From Tetrastigma voinierianum (lineage: Eukaryota; Streptophyta; Magnoliopsida; Vitales; Vitaceae): a DNA stretch of 64,000 nucleotides. A program made the position numbers and the translations under genes. Under the pieces are notes generated by a model. The model did not search any database and was not told where the DNA came from. It worked only from the letters and a program-made list of their open reading frames with translations. Below are positions 44,159 to 54,929 of this stretch, one piece after another. How positions within the stretch are numbered: position 1 is the stretch's first letter; each line of letters starts with the position of its first letter. The stretch lies in NCBI GenBank assembly GCA_016808115.1, contig JAEQBH010002443.1:310001-374000 (forward strand). The letters run 5' to 3'.

Positions 44159-45934
44159 TGTAGCCCCACATTTCGGGGTTCATTGTGACCCGTCGGCCGT
44201 GGAGATACTCGCGAGATGTCGGGTAACCCCTGACACCGCTCCGAAAATCAGGGTAGAGTCTCCTTTGTACGGGAGCTCTACCCAAAATGTATGTCACAGC
44301 ATTTCACAATTCTGTACTTAGGGTCGCGTGCGAGTAAAATGTGACTTGGGCATTACATCAACACTCATGAAATATATCAACTATATAACAATGGATTCGA
44401 GAGTTATTCTGATACTCTTAGCAAAACATATATCAAAATTTAAAGTCTTAATGTCACATGTTATACAGCGAAAATGTCAAAATACAATCAGGCTTTCTTC
44501 TAAAGCAGCGGCCTTTAGTGAGCGTCTCGTCCTCTATTACACTCCTGTGCACGAAATAGTGATCCCTCGACAGAGTGAGCAATGCCCAATAGTGATAATC
44601 TCCTACATGGGTTACTTCCCACCTAAGTGCACATATCATGGCAAAAAAAACACACTCAAGCAAATTCATGATCCTACTTGATTGTCTACATTACTGCAAT
44701 CCATGTTGAGTCCTCATCAACTCCTCGCATCTTTAATAAATGCGAGTAAAATACGATTTTCAAAACAAAGCTTTTGTTCTTGAAAACACCTTCTGGTTTA
44801 GATAAATATATTGGACTCAGGCGAATTAGCTGGATAATTTTTTCCCGAAGCAGTCATGGAGTCATACTCAAAGATGGTATTGTTTACTCTCGAGGCAATT
44901 CTTCGGAAAATCTTCCTTGAAATTTCTTTCACAATCATTTTAATTTTTCTTTTATTTTCCTTCATGTCATGTACTCACACCTACCATCTAGGGTGCCTCG
45001 GTGCATATGGAATGCATTATGCCATTTCCAAAATATTCATGCTAATATATTTACATGCATATATTAACACAATTAACTCACATAAATCATATTTATTCAA
45101 TTTACAAATACTTGTAAAATTAGCTCCCATGGGCTAGTGTAATCAACAATTCATTTTGAATCACTGACAACACAAAATCACCCTGACCCGATCAGTGAAA
45201 AGAGGTAGAGCACCTCCGAGTTAGCGTGACCGTGCGCGAGTAGGGATTTAACCGTTTCGGTTCAGATTTTGGGACCCGATAACCGCGACTCGGCCTCAGC
45301 AAATCCGTCATAAAATGGCTCTTGAAGAATAAACCAAGTAGGAAAGATCCTACCTCTTGGGTTGTGAGCCTCAGGAAAATCGGTCTTACAACGTGGCCCT
45401 TAGCGTAGAACAGCTTTTGCTTCTTGCTCAGTCGAGAGCGGAGTGAATTAGAATGGCGGGAAATCTAAAGAGAAGTCACTCTTTCTCTCTCTAAAAACTC
45501 AAACTCCCACTTACTACACATTTTGTGCTTCCAAATGAAGAAGAAAACTATTCCTCTTTTTCTTATTCAATTAAACTTTTCAAAAATTCTCATTATGTCC
45601 TTTATTTAACTATTTGACTTTTGACACATTGCTTAATCTAAGTCATTAATCTCCATCATCTCTCTAATCATGCAACATGTGTCACATGAGTACATGTAGT
45701 AGGTGACTTTTGTCACATCCATGTCTCTCACAAGCCATTTATGACACAGACGCGATTACTTTCGAAAAACATGGAAATTGAAATGTCTCGGGAATTAAGT
45801 GAAATTGACGTGGTTCTTTAGATTTCGCGAGGCGATTCAACGGTGAAGTTCATTTCGTCGTCCGAGATCTAAAAAATTTGGTTTTATTAAGTACCATTTT
45901 ACCTTTTTTGAAAATTAGTATTTTCGGGTTTGCA
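44159..45934 (-). mobile_element. Solo L-type LTR (L3) nested in LTR M
   Basis: 1776 bp, minus strand, from TGCAAACCCGAAAATACTAA (start at 45934) to GAAATGTGGGGCTACA (end at 44159). Perfect 5-bp duplications GATGT flank it (44154-44158 and 45935-45939). In LTR order it has the conserved block (45819-45872), GAGAGAGAAAGAGTGACTTC (about 45485), GAGCAAGAAGCAAAAGC (about 45420), CCCAAGAGGTAGGATC (about 45350) and the late part with GTACAAAGGAGACTC (about 44255). There is no internal sequence, so it is a solo LTR, younger than M. Confidence 0.92.
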
Positions 45935-47240
45935 GATGTGACTCCTCATGCCTGACTCGAGTCCGCCAGGCTCCCTCACATGCTAATGCCGGTGTGAAAC
46001 CCGATCGTGGCGTTTCACTGACGAATTAACCCATTGGACAAAGCTCGATATTTATTTAATTTTACCGTCCTCATGTATTATTTATGGGCCCGTAATTTAT
46101 CGGGGTCTGCAAGCGGGATCGTAATGCGCCTTCCAGCTTTTTACGAGCTTTCACCTGGTGATCATGTCTTCTAGCATATAAATTTGGTCTTTCCTCTGGG
46201 GATCCTACCCCATCTTATATGAACACACATGATTTATATTTATTCTTGTTTTATACAACCGCGAGTCTCGATTTTGGACGTTGTCCCATTTTCGAGCTCA
46301 CCACACATTCACCAAGAATGGTAAATTAACCATTACTATGCACCCACACCCGACACGACGCGATGTTACCGTGCATATGGGATGCAAGTATGCCACATAA
46401 TATTTCATGCATTATTTCAAATTCATGGCATGTGATTCTCATTTATCATGTCAATATATCAGCGAGCATGCATCGATATAAAATTTTCACATACTGCATG
46501 TTATTCAATTATCAAGCAATAACATGTAAAAGATTCTTGAATTGGGACCTCAATCCAACAAGGCATCATCCAGCCTCAACATTCAAAACATGCACCAAAA
46601 CAAACAAAATCAATAACAACTTTATTTTTATTTATTTTGTTATACCCTCTCTTTTTTGTCTCTAGAAACTGTGTCTCGGTCGCCACAGAGGTTCCTCTAT
46701 CGTGACAGCCATGTCATGCTCGGGATCTTGATCGCTTAGCCCGAGGCTCTGATGAGTGCACCTGCACCTAGGCTTCTAGTGGGTCTTACGTCGCCCAGGC
46801 TCCCAGTCGTGCGGGCACGTGTCGTGTCGAGCCGTGCGCGCGTGTAGCATGTCATCCTGGCTGAGTCACGACCAAGTGAGTTAGGTCGTGACTCACCAGT
46901 TTAGAACCCATAAATTTTGCATTTTTTGTACAGTTTTGGACTACCCAAGCAGTCTCGAACATTTCCACCTCCAATCCCAAAATTTTGGGACTGAACATCT
47001 AGGCCACTCACGGCCCCGAATAAAACCGTGTCATTAAATGGCTTTTAAGCTAAGAATAAAACCGAGTAGGAAAATCCCCTACCTCTTGGAGTTCATCGAA
47101 ACTCCAGTTTTGAATCTCTATTGAGCTCTCGCCATGAGGACCAAGCTTTACTGTATCAGGCAAAATGACCTGTAAACAGTCGAATCTCCTGTAAAACTAA
47201 TGAGAATGAGGAGCTTCTCTCTCCTCTTCTCTTCTTCTCT

Positions 47241-47243
<3 letters not shown>

Positions 47244-47304
<61 letters not shown>
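47244..47304. repeat. (CT)n microsatellite in LTR M
   Basis: About 30 CT units, at the position of the GA repeat in plus-strand L-type LTRs. The Arg/Glu-rich frame over it is an artefact. Confidence 0.97.
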
Positions 47305-47307
<3 letters not shown>

Positions 47308-47790
47308 TACCTCTTTTTCCTGCAGTTTTCCTCTCCCCCAGGGTTGTTTGGTCAATGAGTCAGTGAGAGGAGGTTTCATCATGCCACGTGTCTCCACTGG
47401 TTAGCTCTCTTGATTTAAACGCATAAAGCATCAAACTTTGGTTCCATCCTCTTAGGTGGTGACACATGTCCCACATGGGTCCCACTTAGACCTTTGTTTG
47501 ACTTACTCTCCATTTGACATATGGCTCCTTATGAGCCATCCAACATGTGCCAAGTGTCACTCATCACACTCGATGTCTCGAAGTGAAGTGTGTCTTCAGT
47601 GTGAGTCAGCGGGATAACACTAGATCTTTTGCGAGACGATTCCAACGGTGAAGTCCATTTCTTCATCCGAGATCTAGAAAAATTCCCGATTTTCAACTGA
47701 AATTACTGTTTTACCCATTTTTCAAGAAATCTGAAATTACCGTTTTACCCATTTTTCAAGAAATGGAATTTTCTCGAGTTTTACATTTAC

Positions 47791-47835
47791 ATACCTTGAG
47801 ATATGAATATATTAACTATTTGTTGACTTATGAAT
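47791..47835. repeat. Segment D, right part
   Basis: ATACCTTGAGATATGAATAT to TTATGAAT matches 29591-29635 of C; then an L-type LTR starts. Confidence 0.88.
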
Positions 47836-48085
47836 TGTGAAACCCTGGAAAATTCAAATTTTCTGAAAAATGATAAAATAGTAATTTTGGTAGAAAACAA
47901 GAAATTTTTAGATACCGAATGGCCGAAAAAGACTTTCTGGATTGAATTAGTCTATGAAATCTACCACGTCAGAATTTTGTTTGGAATTTAGAGGCGAGTC
48001 GAGAATTTCGTTTTTCGGCGTAGGGTGTCGGATATTATGAGCGTAGTTTAGGGGATGCCACATGGCATCCTAAGAAAGTGACACT
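47836..48085 (+). repeat. L-type LTR start, cut by the Tat-like element (L5)
   Basis: TGTGAAACCCTGGAAAATTC aligns with L-type starts, and TTAGATACCGAATGGCCGAA (47909) is its conserved block. It ends with an 18-nt hairpin, GGATGCC-ACAT-GGCATCC (48053-48070), at the place of the hairpin array in L7. The Tat-like LTR begins at 48086. Segment C lacks it (29631). Confidence 0.8.
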
Positions 48086-48482
48086 TGTAGGTACCATGGG
48101 CCAGACCCGACACATAACGTGACCAAAGCCCCAAGAAAGGGATTAGGCTAGAAGCCCGGTAGGCCATGAGCGCTGGGGCCGATCCTTCACGGGTACCCGA
48201 GGATTAGGCGGAGAAGCCCGGTCGGCCCAGGCATGACTGATCCGCCGCGGATTCCCGAGAGAAGGACTAGGCCCATAAGCCCGGTGAGGCCCGTAGGCGC
48301 CACGACGATCCTCGCCGAATGCCGGGTATCTCATATCTAGGCGACCTTTAACTCGAGTGCTGCTCCCGGGTCGTGACTCCGCGCTGAAGCAGAGTGACGA
48401 CGAGGCTCTTGGCGCATTCTGAGTGTGAGTTACTCGTGATGATAGATCCTCTAACATAATGGGAGCTCTCTTAGCGATTACA
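48086..48482 (+). repeat. Tat-like 5' LTR
   Basis: From TGTAGGTACCATGGGC to GCGATTACA. The first part matches 58909 onward (TGAGTACCATGGGC). The second part (GGACTAGGCCCATAAGCC at 48263, GCCGGGTATCTCA at 48321, CTCTAACATAATGGGAGCTC at 48450) matches 63447-63650. The 397-bp length agrees with the two 3' pieces added together. GGCCC/GAGCCCGG-type words repeat at about 75-bp spacing inside. Confidence 0.75.
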
Positions 48483-49430
48483 TGGAAGGCCGGTTACGTG
48501 AGGAAGATAAATTCATTGGCTTCCGAAATAGAGCCACCTTCCCACCCCAACATTATGGGAAAGAAATGGAGTCTACTCTTCCAAAAGATGGATCTCTTTC
48601 CTCCACCATAAGAGAAGCCGTCACTTTAGTAAAGTCTGAGATTTTTTAATTAAAGATTCTTTTGTTGCTCAGCTAAGTCTTCCAAAAAAAGACTAACTTT
48701 GCCATCGAAGGGGTGATGGATCACCACCATCGTCTTCATGTTTGTTTTGCGAGGTTGCGACCGATTAATTGCTTGTTGAATGCCAGACGATTCAGACTCT
48801 AAAGAATTCGAGGAGACCCGATTGGCGGAGTCGTAGGAAGCGTAGAAGCGAGTCTCGAGGCGGTGCGAGGCTTGGAGTACATGGCTCGGGTGACCTCACG
48901 GTCTCCCGAAGCCTTGGCTATTCCCAAACATCCCATGGGACCCCGGTCGAATTCAAACGCCATGACTAGCAATCCGAGCTTAGCCCCCGAGGAGCCGGGT
49001 TCCTCCTGCGGCGCGAGATGGAAGCAAAACAAGATGGCAGTGACGGATGGCCGAGTTGCACGAGCAGAGAACCCGGTTGCGGGGAAGAAAATGAGCGCTT
49101 GCGGGCAGGTTGGAGCCGATTTGGTAGGGCACTCGCGAGGAGCCTCCCAGCCCATTCCCTCCTTCCCGAGATCCGATGAGGCAAAAGAGGTCGTAGAGCG
49201 ATGTCGATCTCTGGGTGAATAATGGGCTATCCTCCGAAGCTGATTCCCGGCTCCAGGTGTCGTTCACGTCCCCGACGCCGGCCGAAGCTCAATCTAGAAA
49301 AGGCGCCTCTTTATCCAGTAGGTCCATCGGTGTTGCAAGGTGTCGGGTGCGGAGAACCCGACGGGGACCAACGACCACCAGCCTTGACTCACGATATGTG
49401 CTGGCCCAGGATTTGGGGGCTTCCTCCTAC
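48483..49430 (+). other. Tat-like primer-site position and leader/gag start
   Basis: TGGAAGGCCGGTTACGTG directly after the LTR is where the primer-binding site should be and begins with the required TGG, but I cannot name the tRNA. The leader follows. 48863-49222 is an open plus-strand frame with no clear motif that may be the start of gag. Confidence 0.45.
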
Positions 49431-49900
49431 CAGTACCATCCATGTACCCGCCTTTCAAGGCCGCCCCCGCATCGTAAATGATTTTTTCCTCCGCTATTCG
49501 GGGACCACATGACATGCTCTCCACTCCCCTTGGACAGCATATCCTGGACTACGATCCTCCCCGAGGCTTTTCCATACCACCCTTCGCCATATGCGGCGGT
49601 TCTTAGTCCGTGCGATCCTGAAACTCTGATTCCCTGACGGCTGATGATCATGGCGGGATGATCGACTCCTGTGTAAGGTGTTCCCAGCCAGCCTCAAGGG
49701 CCCTGCTTTAGCTTGGTTTCACAAGCGCCCTAAAGGATCAATAAACACATTCGGCGAACTATGGGTCGCGTTCATCTCTTAATACTTGTGCTCTGTCGAG
49801 ACAAAGGGCATCGACTCCCTCGATCCATCGCAAACGGGAAAACGAGTCAGTCAAGGACCCTTGCATGAGTTCGAATGACGGTCAGTAGTGATGTCTCTGA
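49431..49900 (+). pseudogene. gag: Tat-like gag relic
   Basis: In changing frames: MLSTPLGQHI and PRGFSIPPF, compatible with 'PL...F..P....YDG..DP', then around 49680 FPASLKGPALAWFHKRPKGS continuing INTFGELWVAFIS with two stops. This last string is the diagnostic capsid segment of plant Tat-type Gag ('LKG.A..WF..L...SI..F..L...F'). The downstream part to 50600 contains Arg/Gly-rich frames compatible with the Gag tail and zinc-finger region but no readable CCHC. Not translatable. Confidence 0.75.
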
Positions 49901-51270
49901 TATGGATGCGGTCTTGCAAAACCCGAAGAAGCTTTTGGGCGACCACCGTTCTTCCAATCTTTATCCACTGGACATGTAGCCCATGGAGGAATTGTAAACG
50001 GTGGATGGTGCTCTACGTGGAGATAGCGTCAGGGCAGCCGCTGAGCCTTCGGGATAGCCCGGAATGATAGAATGAAGCCGCTAAAGGCCCACACGGAAAC
50101 AGAGAAAAGCAACCAAGACGAGGGCGGAAGGCGTCTCGACCAGGCCATCCCCGAGAAGGAAAGATCCCCCCCGGTTCCTTTACTCTGACATCGCCTATGG
50201 CCAGGCTCCACCTGCCCATCATTCGGGACCTCCCCAGGCTTGAATAGCCCCACATGAGACGAGCCCGGACCAGCGCAAACGAGATCCTCGATGATTATCA
50301 CGGGGACCATGGCCTGAACCAATCAACGCTGAGCCTCGGAATTTACAGTGAAAAAGGCCGGGGATCGAGCAGAGGCACCTCGGACGGTACTGAGGGGAGC
50401 CCCGACCGCGGAGACAGTGGCCGCTCCGATTCAGCCGAGGGGCGGGTGCGAGATGTAGACATGCTTCAAAGCCCAGCCGACCATCAACTTTATCTTTTGG
50501 GGGGCCAGGCGTGTGTCTCCGGTCGAAACATCGGAGAAGAATGCTCGGGCGAGCCTCCCGATTAGAGCCCCGGAGTAAACAGTCGTGGCTGGGGAGATAT
50601 CGCGCGGTTAGTAGGTAGACGTATATCCTTTCCACCTATTAACCTGCACGGTCTTGTCACACCACCTTCTGACGCGCGTATTAGCTATATGATGCGGTTT
50701 TGATGTACCCTTTGAGGGTCTCGTCAATCGAGCGACCTTTGCCCAGGTTGCTCCGTCTCGACCTTTAAGCGGATAGGTCAGTTGATCGTCTCCATTCCGT
50801 GGTAGGGTTTCGGGGTTTTCGATGGGTTACCACACTATCGGTTAGGGACGTACCTTTTACGTCAAGGCGGAGTGGGTAACTTCGGCAAATCTTGTTCTCC
50901 GTGGTAGAAGACTTGGGCCGTACAATCGCGGCAAGTAGAGCACGGCTACACGCCCGTGGCGGTACCATCAGTACCCGCCGAGCGATAAGCTGCACGGCCC
51001 GAGTGCGGACGGGTTGATCTCGAGAGAGCGATTGATCAGCGGTGAATTATCAGCTCTCGCGCAGGCGCGGCAATTATGAGTTCTCTGCGGAACCACCGCG
51101 AGGATCAACCTTGCAATACAAATCACGATCCTTAGTGACCCGCTTTCGGAGGATAGAGCGCTCAGTTGATCCCGCCAAACCCGCACCCCCTTGGCGGGCG
51201 GGCGGATGCATTTACGTGGTACCCTCCTGGGGAGGAAAGGTCCCAGTCACGGCGGGTGTCTGGGTTGAAT
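49901..51270 (+). other. Tat-like gag end and protease region, unreadable
   Basis: By position this should hold the Gag C-terminus and the aspartic protease. I could not find a DSG/DTG motif in a supporting context. Open frames on both strands (for example 50219-50635 minus, 50254-50565 plus) are short and mutually overlapping; base composition stays CG-rich as in the neighbouring pol relic. Confidence 0.4.
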
Positions 51271-52250
51271 GCTGATGTATTTGCTTGGACTCATGCAAAT
51301 ATGACCGGGTTCAGCCGCGCACGCCTCGCACGGAGTTCTTGTCGCCCTCTTCCGAGCGGTCGAGCCAAAAAAATGAGCGCTTTCATCGAGCCACCGCCAC
51401 TTTGTTATCAGAATGAGGTTGATAATCTTACTGCGTAATGGATTTATCGGTACATAAAATACCGAATGGTTGGCGGCGTGGTGGTGGTTCCGAAAGGTGA
51501 ACAAATGGAAGTAATAGTGTGGATTACACAAACCTCAGCTGGCCTTTGTCGAAAGATAACCCCTACCCAGCATAGATGTCAGTTATGGATACCTCGGCGG
51601 GGCACGGTATGCTATCATTTACGGGCGCTTTCTCGAATCTATAATTTACTTCACCTTACGGATGCGGAAAAAATGTCTTTCATGCGGCTCCCCGTGGACT
51701 CTAGCATTTTAGCGTAATGCCTTTTCTGGCAAAACCTTGAGGAGCGACTGCGGAGGTTGGTAACAAAAATGTTTCGACCATTACTACGGCAGCTGTGGAA
51801 GTCTACATTGTTGTCTCACTAGTGAAATCCAGCGTGCGGATCTGACTCGTCTGACCCGGACTTTCCAGCCTCCTCAGAGAATATGGTATGAAACTAAACC
51901 CCCTAAAATGTGCCTTCGGGGTCAGCGCTGGCCGATTCCTTGGCTTTATGGTAACTCAAAGAGGGATAGAGGCTAACCCTGAACAACTTAAGACCATGCC
52001 TGTCCTTATTGACTCGAAGGATCCAACAAGCGATAATGGGTTGGCGTCTTGGGTTTTATTTCCCGATTCACAATTTGCTTGAAGCCATAGCTGCTCTGAG
52101 ATGAGCCAGCGGGCGAATGGAATGAGGGGCTCTGATCGGGCATTCATAGCAGTAAACAAGAAAATACTGGCCAGGGAGCCCCCGATTCTTATGAGCCTAG
52201 AAGCCGACGATATCTCTGCCTCACCTAACGACCTCCCCAATATACTTGAT
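51271..52250 (+). pseudogene. pol: Tat-like reverse transcriptase relic
   Basis: DVFAWTHANM (51274) is the region just before RT in Tat elements. Further on, VDYTNLSWPLSKDNPYP matches 'VDYTDLNKACPKD.FP', MSVMDTSAGHGMLSFTGAF matches 'D..AGHE.LSFMDAFSGY' (the catalytic Asp of that motif replaced), and the catalytic box EVYVDDMLVKS appears as EVYIVVSLVKS (51803-51814), both catalytic Asp replaced by Val. The open frame 51888-52082 contains MKLNPLKCAFGVSAGRFLGF and VTQRGIEANPEQLKTM, a hallmark of Tat-type RT. Several frameshifts lie between these blocks. Confidence 0.92.
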
Positions 52251-52559
52251 AAGTGCCTTGTTTAAAGAATGGGGGGGATCAAAGTTGAGGTAAAGTGCAT
52301 TTTGTCGACAAATCCATAGCAAGCCGGAGACCCGGATATACCCACCTTGAGCAGGCATATGGCCTTGGAGCGTGAAACTTCGCTCATACTTCAGGCTCAT
52401 CCCATTTGTGGTCTTTAACTAATCTTATTTCCAGGGCATGATTCATAAATGGGATCACATCCCGGAAGGATGATGGCTGATGGGCAATGGAACTAAGTGA
52501 ATATGGCGTCGATTTTCATGGGGCTTTCAAAGAAGGCGGGTCTTAATAATTTCAGCATG

Positions 52560-52980
52560 AAATCGCGAGCCCAGGAGTACTTGAGCGAGAGAGAGAAGTG
52601 GTGGACCCTTGTGTTGATGGGGCTTTGGACTATCGAAATTCGACGTCGATTACGCAATTAACCTCTCCCCTCTGGGGAAAGGATTGAATAGAGCGGAGTC
52701 CGTTTAGGCTTCAGGCGCGCCAACAACGAATGAGAATATGACCATGATAGGGACAACCGCGCTACATTGCCAAGGGAGCTAACAATACTTTAGATTCGAA
52801 GCGACTCCCGCGACTGGTTTGTAGAGATGATCCAGCCTTGAGAATTCGAGTCCAGGAGGAACCCCCGATGGAAAAATAGCCCCTGCTTCTCTAGTCAAGC
52901 AGAGAATTGAGCACCCTCACGGGCACGGAAACTTGAACAGACATGTCCCGAGACGGTAATAGAAAAGGGTCGATACCTTG
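52560..52980 (+). pseudogene. pol: Tat-like RNase H relic
   Basis: WWTLVLMGLWTIE (about 52600) corresponds to 'WTL.VDGSS', the first catalytic strand of RNase H, with Asp lost in this frame (the neighbouring frame gives CVDGALDYRNS). The rest is unreadable. It lies between RT and integrase as expected. Confidence 0.6.
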
Positions 52981-54275
52981 TATGCTAGCGCTTCTTTGCC
53001 CGATAAAGTAATATATCTCCCCGTCTCTGCATCAGCCCAAGGCTCCTCCATATTATCTCAAATCAGCCAGAATAGAGTCTCCCCATCTGGAGGATGGACC
53101 CATCTGACTTTACATAGCCACGGGAGAAATTACGATGATAGACGGGGGCTCATAAAAGTTGATTCGGTCGAATTTGGAGTTCTCAGTAGGCGGGCGACTA
53201 TAAGCGGTCACGGGCGGGACCATACACAGAAATATCTAACTCCAAGAACCAGAGGCCCTGATATGTGTTCATTTGAATTACAGTATATCTGGCGAAATCA
53301 CGGGGAGAAGAACACTAGCTCATCGGGCTCCTGGCAGAGGTATTATTGTGACTATGAAGTCGGATATTTACCATTTACGTTAAGAAATGTGACCACTTGC
53401 AGCCCAGTGCCCCATCTTGAAATCTCAGTCTGAAGATTTGGTTTCCATCTCTAGCCCGTGGCCATTCGCTCAATGGGGGATTGATATTGTGGGTCCATTC
53501 CCAGCATACAGACCCAAAGAAACTATTTATTGGTGCTTTAATTATACAGTAAATGGATGAGTGATGCCTTCGGCTCAGTAAAGATAGAAGTGTCACGGTT
53601 CATGAAAAACATTGTCTGCCGGTTCGGCATCTCGAGATCAATCGTATCAGATAATGGGTCGTAGTTTGACAGTCGGGTCTATCGGGACTTTTGCCAAGAG
53701 TTGAAGATAAAGAAGCTGCCTCCACCAGGTATCTAGCGATAAGCAGTGACCTCAGCGAGGATGCATTGGCTGCTTATAAGCGGTTGGAAGCTCTACTAAA
53801 GGGAAATGGGTGGAGGGAACTACGGGGTGCTCTGAGCCTATAGCAGGCCCTGACTAAGCTCACTTAAGCATCTTTTCTTTGCACTCACCTACGGGATGGA
53901 AGTGTTATTCCTCTTTGAAATCGGGTCCTTCTGCTCCAGGACGGCTACGCACGAATCGGAAAATCACGGTCGGTGGTGAGAGTTAGACACAAGTGAGTGA
54001 AGTGGGGGAGGCGTGACAATTCAAATGCGATCCACCACCGCCGCTTGGCAAACTCTTATAACAAATGAGTGAAGCTTCAGGTGTTCCAGTCGGGCGATAT
54101 AGTCTTGAGGAAAGCTTTTGAGAATACTGCGGACCCCGCGTGAGGAAAATTCGACCAGGTGGGAGGAGGCGGGACGTAGTCACACGGCACAGAGGTGGGA
54201 TCATGCTATAAGGGCCAAAAGCAGAGCGGAACTCTGACCCACGCAAGATGTGGAATGACATACCTTGAAAGGTAA
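52980..54275 (+). pseudogene. pol: Tat-like integrase relic
   Basis: RTLAHRAPGRGIIVTMKSD (about 53312) matches 'SLA.KI.R.GYYWPTM..D', then PLAAQCPILKSQSEDLVSIS and SPWPFAQWGIDIVGPFPAY (53455-53511, first catalytic Asp in GIDIVGP present). KNIVCRFGISRSIVSDNGS (about 53608-53663) keeps the second catalytic Asp. The third catalytic residue region ('ANGQ.EA.N') is destroyed. The later part has FFALTYGMEVLFLFEIGSF, matching 'FSL.YGTEAVIPVEIG', and the end (about 54238) reads like 'R.WN..HL'. Stops throughout. Confidence 0.92.
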
Positions 54276-54382
54276 TGCTCAAATAAAGAATGTCTTTATT
54301 ATCACTCTTGGCATGTCTTTCGCATATCGATGGAGTGAAATTCAAAGTCTGACGAAACATGGTTCAACGACTACCATGCTGA

Positions 54383-54640
54383 CATAGATCATCTAATTTG
54401 TCAAATTTCAAAGTCAAGCGGCGCGAGTTCACTAACTGCTGACAATGCCAGACAACATCTAACTAGTCGAAATTTACAGTAGAGGCGGCGGAGTTCCGGC
54501 GGCTTTTTGGCGCGCCGTCACATCGCTGATAATTTAAAAAGTCGGCGACGCGGTTCATTGACACGCGGCCCGGCATAGATAACGTCTAGGCGGTCCAATT
54601 TCAAGTCAGGTGGCCGAGTCGACGGCTTCATCAGAGTCAA
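54383..54640. repeat. Degenerate tandem repeat downstream of Tat-like pol
   Basis: Units begin with variants of CATAGATCATCTAATTTGTC (54384), GACAACATCTAACTAGTCGA (54453) and CATAGATAACGTCTAGGCGG (54573), followed by AAATTTCAAAGTCAAGCGGC, GAAATTTACAGTAGAGGCGG and CAATTTCAAGTCAGGTGGCC. Unit spacing is about 70-120 bp. It lies between pol and the antisense frames, where Tat-lineage elements often have variable tandem repeats. Confidence 0.6.
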
Positions 54641-54929
54641 CCAACCAATAGGCCACATCCCATTTCGATGCACCTTCTGATTTCCTATCAGGATGCAATC
54701 AAATGAAGCACTCAATAAGAATCAAAGCAAACCCGGATGGCGTAACCTTTAAGCATTCAATATAACAAAACTTAGAAAAAAGAAGACGAGAGAGTAAATT
54801 GTTTGATACACCCATCGAACAGTATAAGTTTTATAAAAACATCCAAATCCTAGTGGGCTATAGTCTCAGTCAATAGTAGACAAAAGTGGAGGACTATTGG
54901 GAGGGTAGCTTCTTCTCTAGCGTGGTGGG

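Larger units (their letters stand above)
42823..47785 (-). mobile_element. Solo LTR M (about 3.2 kb) containing another solo LTR
   Basis: Minus-strand LTR starting TGTAAAACTCGAGAAAATTC at 47785 and ending CGAGAAATGGGGCATCACA at 42823. The 5-bp target duplication TTTAC lies at 42818-42822 and 47786-47790, and segment C shows the uninterrupted site. Its start and conserved block (47620-47677) put it in or near the L family, though it is longer. It contains a (CT)n tract (47244-47304), repeats with TCGCGA/TCGTGA cores (43140-43640 and around 46660-46700), and the nested LTR at 44159-45934. It has no coding sequence. Confidence 0.88.

Noticed and set aside
48143..50635. Many overlapping open frames on both strands in the Tat-like 5' region
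   Set aside because: CG-rich composition lengthens frames by chance; only the gag segment near 49680 has a recognisable motif, and that has stops.
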